Shown here: piece after piece, positions 1 through 8,439 of the stretch
Layout of the letters: the number at the start of each line of letters is the position of its first letter
How positions within the stretch are numbered: position 1 is the first letter of the stretch
Assembly (NCBI GenBank): GCA_002863125.1
Contig: PKEB01000024.1
Span: forward strand, 1-64,000
Direction of reading: 5' to 3'
Source: Flavobacteriales bacterium
Lineage (GTDB): Bacteria; Bacteroidota; Bacteroidia; Flavobacteriales_D; Sanyastnellaceae
Length of the DNA stretch: 64,000 nucleotides
Position numbers and translations under genes: made by a program
The notes under the pieces: model-generated
The model's input: only the letters and a program-made list of their open reading frames with translations
What the model was told of the DNA's origin: nothing
Databases searched by the model: none

Positions 1-2586
1 CATGGTGACGTTGGTGAGCGTCCAGTAGGCGTCCACGGCGTCCTCGAGGTCGGCGTCGTCGCCGGCTACACGGAGCTCGAAGTCAGCGTCGGGAACGCGA
101 AGCGGATCCACCACGCGGACGTCTACAGGGCCGTGACCGGCTGCATACGTGACCGTCGAAGCGATGGTGTTGTCGAGGATGTCCTGCTCGGAGGCGAATG
201 TCAACTCGAGGTCCATCATGCCGTTGCCCTTGCCTTCCAGCTTCGTCATCTCAACGCCGCTACCGTACTCGGCGTACTGAACCGTACCGCCTGATTCTGG
301 TGCGGGGTTGTGGGGAACACCACTGTACGAACGTATGGAGCCGACGGCCGCTTTGCGCGACGCCTTGAATTGAACGTCCTGGCCCGTACCCAGCACTGGA
401 TCGTACGGTCGGTAGTTGTTGTAGCCGTATGCCAACGCCATGAAGTAGTAGGTCTTGTGGTTGACCAGGCGGTTGTCGCCTTGGGCGAACACATCGTTGG
501 TGATTCGCAGACTGTGGAAAATGCCTTCATCGGAACCGTTCGCCTGCAAGGTGGGAACCGGCAATTCAAGCACCGGATCGAATTCGTTATTGATGACTTG
601 TGTGATGCCGTTGCGAACGTCGCATTGGGCGATGAGGCGAGCGGCGTCGATGTCACCGAGATCGGAGGGGCTCACCGTGTTATCACGCAATTGGTAAATC
701 AAGTAGCCTTCGAAGACGTAACTGCGCTCTTCGTCGGTGAGCACGGTCCCGTCTTCCAATTCCGTGGGGATCGACGGATCCATCGCCATGTACTCTTCAC
801 GGTAGTTGTTCGAAAGCGGGTTGTCGTTGGTCAAGTAGAGGATGAGCTCGTTTTCCAGTTCCTGGATGGTCACATCCGGAGCATCGGGACCGGAAACAAT
901 TTCGAAGCAGTTGTCAAACAACGCCTGGGCCTTGTCGTCGGCCAAACGCAACAACTCCACGCTCTCGAAAGGCTCGCCACCCGTCGCCCGCGCCCAGACC
1001 ATGCCCACGGTGATGTTGTTGTAATCTCCCGGTTCCAAGGTGAAAGGACCGGCCGATTGCAGGAAGAGGCGGTCTCCGGGTGGATTGCCCGCCCCCACTT
1101 CCGTCCACGGTTCAACGGAGATACCGATGGTTCCCCATTGGTACGGGTCGGTATCGCCAGGGAACATGTAATCCGCGGGAATGTCGAGGTCCGCTCCGGT
1201 GGCAGCGGTCAGGCCGTCGCCCCCGTAGGCCATGCGTTGTCCGTTTTTCCAGAACCCGCGCATGTAGTTGTAGTACTGCGCCGCCAACGTCGGCTGGCCG
1301 TTGATGCCAAAGTTCCAGTTGTAGTAAATGAACTTCCGCATGCCGTAGCGCTCGTTGTCGATGACGCCGTCACCGTAACCGATGCCAATGCCTTGATAGG
1401 GAATGCCGAGTGAGTCGATGGCATCCGAAAAGACGGTGGTCAGCGGGTTGTCGATGGAATCTGAATCCTGGTAAGGCCCTTCGAAAAAGTCCACCCCCAT
1501 CGCCGGCGGGTTTTCCCCGTAACCGATGGAATAGCTCGTCGGCTCATCAAACGCGTCCCCGTTGTAGCTGTAGCCGAGGCCACGCTCAACGTCTACGCCC
1601 ACGTAGTCGTCCACGTGGCCGCCTAAATCGCAGTCGACCCACTGGGCAAAATACGTGTCGGTCAAGGTCTGCGTGCCTTGGTTGATCAACACGTAGTTGT
1701 AAAACTGCATGTTGTTCACCTCATCGTTGGTCGAGAAGGCGAAGGCCTGGGCGCGGATCTCCATCCCAATCGGCTCGCCCTGCGATTCCGAGTGGATGTT
1801 GCCCTTGTCATTGAAAATCCAGTAGTACGTCTGGTCCCCGTACAATGGGACCTGATCTTCGCGGCGGCGCTCGGCGCAATCGATTTCTTGGAGGAAATCG
1901 TACCAAGGGTAGTCGCCCGCGGCCGGATCGTAGAACCCGTTGCCGTCGTAATCCTTAAACGGGGCGAGGTAGTAGTCTTGGTTGAGGCCCACGTTACCGT
2001 GCGCCGGGTATTCGAAGAAGTAGGAGGGAATCGTGTAGCCGTTGGGGAACTGCTCCTCGAGGTCACAATCCGGATCGGCGATGCAATCGAAGTACTGGCG
2101 GTGGCGCATGGCGTCCGCCCGCTGGGTGATGGTGAACCGATCGTATTGCTCGCACGTCGTGGGGTCCACTTCCGCCGCACCGGTGTTGGTCAACGGCCCC
2201 GGCCAGAAATCGTTTCCGACGTTCCGGTACCGCACAGCAGCGAGTTTGAGCTGTTGGTCAGGGCTGATGCCGCCCAACCACAGCGCCCCGCCATACACGA
2301 CAGAAACGCCTTCTTCCTTCGGAACCATGAAGGCTCCCTTGTCGATGGCGCGGTCGTACCACAGCGCCCCGGCGTTTTCGATGAGGGCGCGCACGTTGTT
2401 CCATTCCAAGTCCCGAAGGGCCGTCGCGGGAGCGCAGGCTTCTGCACGGATTTCCAACGATGCATCGGGCTGCGCCTGGGGCACTGGGAATCCCTTTTGG
2501 AACAGCGGCGCATTCGGCGTGGAATGCTGGGCCAACAGGACACCACCGAGCAGGGCGCAACAAGCGAACAGGCAGGCTTTTTTCAT
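1..2586 (-). CDS. Large secreted protein, probable T9SS cargo (3' end outside window)
   Basis: Reading the minus strand from the ATG at 2586 gives an uninterrupted frame of 862 codons that runs off the left edge, so the C-terminus is missing. It begins with a clear signal peptide (MKKACLFACC, then a hydrophobic stretch ending near LLAQ). The mature part is rich in Asp, Gly, Tyr and Trp. It contains a segment around residues 50-110 (NNVRALIENAGALWYD, GGALWLGGI, GNDFWPGP) that I recognise from a family of very large Bacteroidota secreted proteins which usually end in a T9SS type A sorting domain. Function is unknown. The sorting domain is inferred from the family, not seen here. The gene starts 51 bases after the stop of the addA-like gene and may be co-transcribed with it. 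Confidence 0.85.
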   Translation of the reverse strand, partial: MKKACLFACCALLGGVLLAQHSTPNAPLFQKGFPVPQAQPDASLEIRAEACAPATALRDLEWNNVRALIENAGALWYDRAIDKGAFMVPKEEGVSVVYGGALWLGGISPDQQLKLAAVRYRNVGNDFWPGPLTNTGAAEVDPTTCEQYDRFTITQRADAMRHRQYFDCIADPDCDLEEQFPNGYTIPSYFFEYPAHGNVGLNQDYYLAPFKDYDGNGFYDPAAGDYPWYDFLQEIDCAERRREDQVPLYGDQTYYWIFNDKGNIHSESQGEPIGMEIRAQAFAFSTNDEVNNMQFYNYVLINQGTQTLTDTYFAQWVDCDLGGHVDDYVGVDVERGLGYSYNGDAFDEPTSYSIGYGENPPAMGVDFFEGPYQDSDSIDNPLTTVFSDAIDSLGIPYQGIGIGYGDGVIDNERYGMRKFIYYNWNFGINGQPTLAAQYYNYMRGFWKNGQRMAYGGDGLTAATGADLDIPADYMFPGDTDPYQWGTIGISVEPWTEVGAGNPPGDRLFLQSAGPFTLEPGDYNNITVGMVWARATGGEPFESVELLRLADDKAQALFDNCFEIVSGPDAPDVTIQELENELILYLTNDNPLSNNYREEYMAMDPSIPTELEDGTVLTDEERSYVFEGYLIYQLRDNTVSPSDLGDIDAARLIAQCDVRNGITQVINNEFDPVLELPVPTLQANGSDEGIFHSLRITNDVFAQGDNRLVNHKTYYFMALAYGYNNYRPYDPVLGTGQDVQFKASRKAAVGSIRSYSGVPHNPAPESGGTVQYAEYGSGVEMTKLEGKGNGMMDLELTFASEQDILDNTIASTVTYAAGHGPVDVRVVDPLRVPDADFELRVAGDDADLEDAVDAYWTLTNVTM

Positions 2587-2637
2587 CGAATCAGGCTTGG
2601 GACAGCAAGTTAGGCAACCTGTTGCGAAATCGCCCCT

Positions 2638-5600
2638 TCACGAAGCACCAAACAACACAGGCACATGCACGAGTTGCAGGGGCTCCGTGTAGATGAGCCA
2701 ACCCTTCACTGCTTCGCCCGGATGCATCGCGTTGATGACCTCGCAGTACCCAGCCACCTGGGATTTGTGTTTATCGCGTTGTTCCCCGGTTTTGAAATCG
2801 ACCACGTGCCAAACCCCATCGAGGTGCACCACCCGATCCGGCCGCCCCAACTCACCTTTTCCAAAGTGAACGGTACGCTCCGCGAACACTTCTGTGGCGT
2901 GCGCTTCAAAAAACTTGCGCGTGTCCGGGCCGTTGAGGATGGAATCGATCAAGGCGGCGACGGAGGCGCGCTGAGCCGGAGTCCAAAGGTTGGCACGCTC
3001 CATGCGTTCCTTCAAGCCCGGCCAATCCCTTGCGTGCTTAAGCTCACCCAACAAACCATGAACCGCGTTCCCGTGCTCGATGGGCGTCCATTTGCCTTCG
3101 GAAGCAAGAGCTGCCCAATGCAACTTGGGACGGGCAATGCGCTGGCCGTACGGCTGTCCCAACGCGAGCCGCTGCACGTGGTCCACTCCGACTGCCTGAT
3201 CGTCTGCGGACGTCGCTTTTCGGTCGTTTGCCCCAAAATTGTCCAGTACTGTCGCGCCGTTCACGCGTTCGGGGAAGGCTTCCTGCCACCCTTTCCACAG
3301 CAACTGCGGGAGGGTCTGGATGGCCATGTCGGCCGAAGGTGGTTTGTCAAATTCCAATCCGATGTCCAGCCGGTCTACCGCCCGTGTCGCAGCCACGTAA
3401 GCCACATTCAAAGCATCCAAGACGGTGCGGTCAATTTCGGCTTGTCGTTCGTGGTCCATGACCGTGTCTTTTAGATCGCTGTCCCGCAGCAGCGCTGCTG
3501 GCAACCCAAACCGTGCAGCATCCAACCGAACCGGAATCTCATCCTTGAACCGGTCAATTTTTTCCGGATGAATCGGTGCGATGACCACCTTGAAATCCAA
3601 GCCTTTGGCCTTGTGGGGCGTCATGATTTGAACGGCGTCCTGCGCCCCGCTCACGCGGATGCTGCGTTTGTGGCCCCGCCGGTCCCAGTGGGACAGGAAG
3701 TCCTTCAGCGTGCCCCGGCGCTGGGTCACCACTTCGTGCACCAATTCCAACATCCCCTCCGTGTACGCGGGGAAACGGTTGGACCATCCAAGGGCTTCGA
3801 AGCAATGGCCTATGAGCAACGTCAATGGCGCTGTCACCAATTCCCACGGGCGCAGATCAGGCGCCACGGCTTGGAACAAGGCACGTGCATCCATCGCACT
3901 GCGCTTGCGCTCTTTTCCGTCCGATCCGAGGTAGGTCGTCACCGTGCGGTGGCTTCTCAGCAACTCGGCTTCCGAAGCCGTACGGTCAATGGCACTGTAG
4001 TTCTGAGCAAAGGCCAGCGCGTGGGCGGGGTTGTCCGGGTCAAGCACCGAACGCAACAGGGCCACCACCGCCAGTGTCACCGGGTGACGGCCCAGGTGCA
4101 GGCTCTCCGACGTCCACGGCGTGATGCCGCAATCCATGAGGTGTTGGGCGAGGGCTGCGCCATCCTTATTTCGGCGGAGCAGCACCACGATGTCCGACAA
4201 CAAGAAATGATCCGACGCATCCGCTGGAGCCACATAACGCCTGGTTCCTTCCACTTCTTCCAAGGTTCCTCCGGTGTGGGCGAGGATGCGTTCTACTACC
4301 CACGCGTTGCGCTGGTCTTGTTTGCCTACCCCTTCTTCTTGGACCAAGCAGGCCAAGTGCACATTGCCTTTGTGCTTAGCCGTGGCCGTTTGCTGCACAT
4401 CATCGTAGACACCCTGCAAGGATTCGGGGAGGTGGCGTTGAACGCTCCCGAACCACCGGTTGTTCCAGTCAACGATGGCTGAACCAGAACGGCGGTTGAA
4501 CTTCAACGTCGCCGGCAGGTGGGCACGCCGCAATGCCTGAGCGGCGTCAACGAGTGCCGGTCCGGGATTGCCGATGAGGCCGGGCAGCGCTTCGAGCTGC
4601 TCGTAGTTGCCGTTTCGCCACCGATAGATGGCCTGCTTGCCGTCGCCCACGACCATGCCCATTTCGTCCAACGATACCAGGTGTTCGAAAAGTTGAATCA
4701 AGTTGTGCCACTGGGTAATCGATGTGTCCTGGAACTCATCGATGAAGAGGTTGCGGTACCGATTGCCGATGCGCTCGTAGATGAACGGCGCGGGATTGTC
4801 GCGCACGATGGCGGCGATTTCACGGTTGAGGGTGGACAGCAAGCGCACGTTTTTTTCCCGCTCAACGGCAGCGAGTTCATCGCGAATCAGACCGAGGGTG
4901 CCGATCAAGCTCACGCGTTGCTGCAGGTGCTCTTCGAGTTTGAACTCCCGCCCCGATTCCCCTTCGTAGAGGTCACGCCACGCCTGTGCAGCCTGTTCGA
5001 TGGCTGGAATGGCATCTTGAATGCTTGCTGCGGTGGAAGCGGACGCTTTAGAAGGCCAAAACACCGACTCCTCCAACTGACCCGCGAGGCGTTTGCCGAT
5101 GGTGGCTTTGCGTCCGGACCCATTAGCTACGCGCCGAAGCCACTTGGGCAAGTCTCCGTAGCTGAAGTCTCCCTCCTGCAAGTCCAGCGCTTGGATTCGA
5201 GCAAGGGCGGATTCGGCCGCCTCAATGGGTGCGGCGCGTCGTTTGCGCAGCCTTTCGCGTTGGGTTTTGCGGAACCGTTCCAGGGCCTCGGGCGTCCACT
5301 CATTGGGGTCCAGCGCCTGCAACGCTGCTTGCATGTTTTCCTTCGTGACCTGCTTGCTGAACGACTGCAATTGGTGGCGAATGATGGCGTTTTTTTCCTC
5401 CTCTACCTGTTGTCGCACGAAGCCTTCAAGCATGGCCGTCAACGCTTTTTCCTCCGGACGACCCACCCGGCTGAGCAGCCGGGAAATCGCCTCGTCCAGG
5501 AGCGCTTCCTCGTCCAATTCAATCTGAAAGTCCTCCTCCCACTGTAAATCCTTGCTGAAGCTGCGGACCAGCCGGTTGACAAAACTGTCGATGGTCATGA

Positions 5601-5931
5601 CGCTGAAGTCCTCGTACCGGTGCATCATGGCCTCGCCCAAGGCACGCGCCCTTCGTTCCAATTCCTCCGGTGCAATGGGGATGATTTCAAGCAACGATCC
5701 GTGCATGGAACCCTTCCCCTCCGCAACCTCACGGACGTCGCTTAAGATGCGCTCTTTCATCTCTTGCGCGGCAAGGTTGGTGAAGGTGATGGCGAGGATG
5801 TGTTTGAAGTAATGCGGGTTGTTTTCCCACAGGCAGCATGCGAGGTAATCGCGCACCAAGCGGTAGGTTTTGCCCGATCCAGCGCTCGCTTTGACCACGT
5901 GAAACCCCTTCTTTGCAAACTTGACCTCCAT
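2638..5931 (-). CDS. addA: AddA/RecB-type UvrD-family helicase-nuclease
   Basis: A 1097-residue ATP-dependent DNA helicase with a C-terminal nuclease, expected to process double-strand DNA ends for recombination together with an AddB-type partner. Visible motifs are Walker A ASAGSGKT (residues 15-22), Walker B FIDEFQDTS (about 392-400), GDGKQAIYRWRNG (about 428-440), HKAKGLDF, and motif VI YVAATRAVDRL. Near residue 1040 there is a PD-(D/E)XK nuclease signature (DRVVHLDG, then VVDFKTGEQ and QVAGY). Length and domain order fit the Bacteroidota exonuclease V beta/AddA-like family. The likely partner, an AddB-like nuclease, is not adjacent but lies about 11.6 kb away at 17491. The start ATG at 5931 lies 77 bases from the divergent MbnP-like gene. 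Confidence 0.9.
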   Translation of the reverse strand: MEVKFAKKGFHVVKASAGSGKTYRLVRDYLACCLWENNPHYFKHILAITFTNLAAQEMKERILSDVREVAEGKGSMHGSLLEIIPIAPEELERRARALGEAMMHRYEDFSVMTIDSFVNRLVRSFSKDLQWEEDFQIELDEEALLDEAISRLLSRVGRPEEKALTAMLEGFVRQQVEEEKNAIIRHQLQSFSKQVTKENMQAALQALDPNEWTPEALERFRKTQRERLRKRRAAPIEAAESALARIQALDLQEGDFSYGDLPKWLRRVANGSGRKATIGKRLAGQLEESVFWPSKASASTAASIQDAIPAIEQAAQAWRDLYEGESGREFKLEEHLQQRVSLIGTLGLIRDELAAVEREKNVRLLSTLNREIAAIVRDNPAPFIYERIGNRYRNLFIDEFQDTSITQWHNLIQLFEHLVSLDEMGMVVGDGKQAIYRWRNGNYEQLEALPGLIGNPGPALVDAAQALRRAHLPATLKFNRRSGSAIVDWNNRWFGSVQRHLPESLQGVYDDVQQTATAKHKGNVHLACLVQEEGVGKQDQRNAWVVERILAHTGGTLEEVEGTRRYVAPADASDHFLLSDIVVLLRRNKDGAALAQHLMDCGITPWTSESLHLGRHPVTLAVVALLRSVLDPDNPAHALAFAQNYSAIDRTASEAELLRSHRTVTTYLGSDGKERKRSAMDARALFQAVAPDLRPWELVTAPLTLLIGHCFEALGWSNRFPAYTEGMLELVHEVVTQRRGTLKDFLSHWDRRGHKRSIRVSGAQDAVQIMTPHKAKGLDFKVVIAPIHPEKIDRFKDEIPVRLDAARFGLPAALLRDSDLKDTVMDHERQAEIDRTVLDALNVAYVAATRAVDRLDIGLEFDKPPSADMAIQTLPQLLWKGWQEAFPERVNGATVLDNFGANDRKATSADDQAVGVDHVQRLALGQPYGQRIARPKLHWAALASEGKWTPIEHGNAVHGLLGELKHARDWPGLKERMERANLWTPAQRASVAALIDSILNGPDTRKFFEAHATEVFAERTVHFGKGELGRPDRVVHLDGVWHVVDFKTGEQRDKHKSQVAGYCEVINAMHPGEAVKGWLIYTEPLQLVHVPVLFGAS

Positions 5932-5980
5932 TTCTACCTAATTGTGAGCGCTGTGCAACGTCTGCCCAAATTAGACGTTA

Positions 5981-5988
5981 TACCTTTG
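5981..5988 (+). promoter_or_regulatory. -7 promoter element TACCTTTG for the MbnP-like operon
   Basis: An exact match to the Bacteroidota -7 consensus TAnnTTTG, 20 bases before the ATG at 6009. No convincing TTTG -33 element is visible at the usual spacing. Confidence 0.55.
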
Positions 5989-6008
5989 AGAAACAACGCA
6001 CGTTCGCC

Positions 6009-6776
6009 ATGCATATCCGCACTTCCTTCCCTGTTTTTGGCCTGCTCATCTTGGTCCTCACCGGCTGCGATCGGTGCAACCCTGAGCCGCCAGTCGCCGC
6101 GCCGGGAAGCGCGCAGATGAATTTGGAATTGACATGGGGCGACGAGGCGTACACCTTGGAGCAGGTCGCGACCGACCACAACGGCTACCCGGTGCGCTTG
6201 GACAACTTGCAGCTCTACATCGCGCTAGTCGCTTTCCGCAGCGAGGGCGAATGGACCGAAGGAGCAGACGTGAGCCTGATTGATTTCAGCGTGCATGCGC
6301 AGCACATCACGAGCACGTTGGAAGCCGGCACCTACGATGCTGTGCGTTTCGGTATGGGCCTTCCTCCGGAAATCAACACCGACATTGATCCGGCATCCTA
6401 CCCCAACAGCCATCCGCTCAGTGTCATCGGTTCCGCCGGCATGTTCTGGACGTGGTCGTCCGGGTACATTTTTGTCAAGTACGAAGGAAAATTTGCCCTC
6501 GAAACCGGCACGCAATTACTCGAACCGGTTTCCTACCACTGCGGAACCGACGCCAGCTACCGGACGGTGACGCTGGAATTGCCCGAACCGCTAGTTGTAG
6601 CTGCTGAAGAAACCGCGAACCTCACGCTCACCCTCGATGCAGCGAAGGCGCTGATCGGCGCAGGAGACGCCATCGATTTGGCAGTAGATCCGGTAACGCA
6701 CAACGCGCAGGGAGACAGCTTAGGCGGCCGCATGATGGATTTGCTCGTGGACGCCTGGAAAATCAACGTGGAATGA
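6009..6776 (+). CDS. MbnP-like copper-binding lipoprotein
   Basis: A 255-residue protein with a lipoprotein signal (hydrophobic stretch then LTGC, Cys20). The body matches the MbnP family: LELTWGDEAY near residue 40, the DNLQLYIA segment, YDAVRFGMGLP, and SGYIFVKYEGKF. MbnP from methanotrophs binds copper only after a conserved Trp is oxidised to kynurenine by the partner di-heme enzyme MbnH. Trp43 (LTWGD) is a candidate for that residue. The partner gene follows directly with a 4-base ATGA overlap, as in known pairs. No methanobactin biosynthesis genes are nearby, which is common for this family outside methanotrophs. Copper binding here is inferred from family membership and context. Confidence 0.85.
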   Translation: MHIRTSFPVFGLLILVLTGCDRCNPEPPVAAPGSAQMNLELTWGDEAYTLEQVATDHNGYPVRLDNLQLYIALVAFRSEGEWTEGADVSLIDFSVHAQHITSTLEAGTYDAVRFGMGLPPEINTDIDPASYPNSHPLSVIGSAGMFWTWSSGYIFVKYEGKFALETGTQLLEPVSYHCGTDASYRTVTLELPEPLVVAAEETANLTLTLDAAKALIGAGDAIDLAVDPVTHNAQGDSLGGRMMDLLVDAWKINVE

Positions 6777-7891
6777 CGGCAGCAGGGCACATGCGAATTG
6801 GCCTTTACGCGTTGGCCGTGCTGGTTTTGACTGGATGTGAGCGCTGCCAAGATGACGTGCTGCCCTGCGCTACGCCGGACTGTTCGCCTGCAGCCACGCC
6901 ATACACCCTTGAGATTCCGCCGTTTTTCCCTCCGATGGACATCCCCGAAGACAATCCGCTCACGGTGGAAGGCATCGAATTGGGGCGGCTGCTCTTCTGG
7001 GAAAAGGATTTGTCCGCAGACGGCTCCATGAGCTGTGGTTCCTGCCACCTCCCATCGGCCGGGTTCTCGGATCCCAATCCCTACAGCACCGGCATCACCG
7101 GTGCCCAGGGCATCCGCAATGCCATGGCCATCGTCAACATCGGTTGGTCGCCCACCTTTTTTTGGGACGGGCGAGCCGTCACGCTCGAAGAACAGATTCT
7201 CGAGCCGGTGTCGCATCCCGATGAAATGGCCTTGCCGTGGAGCGAAGCAGTGCAGCGTCTTCAAAATTCGGAGGACTACACGGCACGGTTCGCCGTGGCC
7301 TTTGGCGATGACGTGATCACGCCCGAACGCACCACGCAAGCCATTGCCCAATTTCTGCGCACCATGGTTTCCGCCGATTCCAAATTCGACCAATGGCGGC
7401 GCGGCGAGACGTTCTTGACCGATGCGGAATTTGCGGGGTACGAGATCTTCCTCCGCGAGGGCGGCGACCCGGAAACCACCCCAGGCGGTGAGTTTGGGGG
7501 CGATTGTTTCCACTGCCACGGGGAGGCGGGCCTGCAATTCAGCGATTACTTGTTCCGCAACAACGGGTTGGACAGCACATTCGCAGCCGACCCCGGCCAC
7601 GCAGGGGTCACGGGAAACCCACTCGATTCGGGCAAATTCAAAACACCCACGCTTCGCAACATTGCGCTCACCGGTCCCTACATGCACGACGGCCGTTTCC
7701 AAACGCTGGAGGAGGTCATCGACCACTACAACTCGGGCGGAGTTCCCTCGACCACCGTTGACCCGTTCATGAAGTACAGCACCGGAGGGCTTCAGCTGAG
7801 TTCCGTGCAAAAAGCGCAATTGACGGCCTTCCTGCACACGTTAACGGATACGTCCTTTACGACCAATCCGGCATTCCAAGACCCGCATTGA
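6773..7891 (+). CDS. MbnH-like di-heme cytochrome c peroxidase
   Basis: Up to 372 residues from the ATG at 6773, which overlaps the upstream stop. The second ATG at 6791 would place the signal peptide more typically, with a lipobox LTGC. Two heme c sites are present: CGSCH (residues 88-92 counting from 6773) and CFHCH (245-249). Other family landmarks are ELGRLLFWEKDLS, WDGRAVTLEEQ, and PTLRNIALTGPYMHDGRF near the end. These define the bacterial CcpA/MauG/MbnH di-heme superfamily. Adjacency to an MbnP homologue argues for MbnH, which oxidises a Trp on MbnP, rather than a simple peroxide-detoxifying enzyme. Both partners carry the same LTGC-x-RC lipobox region, suggesting co-localisation at a membrane. 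Confidence 0.87.
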   Translation: MTAAGHMRIGLYALAVLVLTGCERCQDDVLPCATPDCSPAATPYTLEIPPFFPPMDIPEDNPLTVEGIELGRLLFWEKDLSADGSMSCGSCHLPSAGFSDPNPYSTGITGAQGIRNAMAIVNIGWSPTFFWDGRAVTLEEQILEPVSHPDEMALPWSEAVQRLQNSEDYTARFAVAFGDDVITPERTTQAIAQFLRTMVSADSKFDQWRRGETFLTDAEFAGYEIFLREGGDPETTPGGEFGGDCFHCHGEAGLQFSDYLFRNNGLDSTFAADPGHAGVTGNPLDSGKFKTPTLRNIALTGPYMHDGRFQTLEEVIDHYNSGGVPSTTVDPFMKYSTGGLQLSSVQKAQLTAFLHTLTDTSFTTNPAFQDPH

Positions 7892-8385
7892 AGGACGAAC
7901 ACAAACAGCAATTGCTCTGGTCCGCGCGCAACCGCAAGGCCATCCAACGCCTGTTCGCAAGGTGGCGGCGCAAAGCCCCAAAGGACCTCGATGCGCAATT
8001 TCACAACGGACACGAAACTGCTTTCACGCGCATCGATTGTCTCACTTGCGCCAATTGCTGCAAAACCACGAGTCCCATCTTCAAAGAGCGTGACATCGTT
8101 CGCATCGCCAAGCACCTCGGGATGAAGGTTGCTGACTTTTCAAGCCGGCACCTGCAACGCGACGAAGACGGTGATTGGATTCTGCAGTCGTCCCCGTGCC
8201 CATTCCTCGAGGCGGAGTCCAATGCTTGCACGATTTACAGCGAACGGCCGCAAGCCTGCCGGGAATTTCCGCACACCGATCGCAAGAACATGCGGGAGAT
8301 TTTGGGCATCACCGAGCAGAACGCACACCTGTGCCCGGCCGTTTCTTCGGTTGTCCAATCCATCCTCGACGAGGTAAACGACTGA
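7888..8385 (+). CDS. YkgJ-family cysteine-cluster protein
   Basis: A 165-residue cytoplasmic protein without a signal peptide, starting at a TTG that overlaps the upstream TGA. The motif CLTCANCC near residue 50 followed by CPFLEAESNACTIYSERPQACREFP is the YkgJ/UPF0153 signature, a zinc or iron-sulfur binding cysteine cluster of unknown biochemical role. The tight overlap with the MbnH-like gene implies a three-gene transcript. The context could mean a metal-related task, but this family is common and usually of unassigned function, so that is only inference. Confidence 0.82.
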   Translation: MKDEHKQQLLWSARNRKAIQRLFARWRRKAPKDLDAQFHNGHETAFTRIDCLTCANCCKTTSPIFKERDIVRIAKHLGMKVADFSSRHLQRDEDGDWILQSSPCPFLEAESNACTIYSERPQACREFPHTDRKNMREILGITEQNAHLCPAVSSVVQSILDEVND

Positions 8386-8439
8386 TAAATAACCAACCCG
8401 AAGTGCAACCTCTGCGGAAAACTCCCGTAAAAGCCGGGT

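Noticed and set aside
310-2613. Two long plus-strand frames (310-1413 and 1678-2613)
   Set aside because: They are shadows of the minus-strand secreted protein, which has a continuous frame, a signal peptide and recognisable family motifs. The plus-strand translations show no family pattern.
6773-7891. Ordinary peroxide-detoxifying cytochrome c peroxidase
   Set aside because: The two heme motifs fit either role, but the overlapping MbnP-like gene and the shared lipobox region favour an MbnH-type partner enzyme. The alternative is not excluded.
8386-8439. Short hairpin (CCCG/CGGG) just before the PKD gene start as a terminator or riboswitch
   Set aside because: The stem is only 4 bp with no T-run and no known riboswitch elements. 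It is too weak to annotate.
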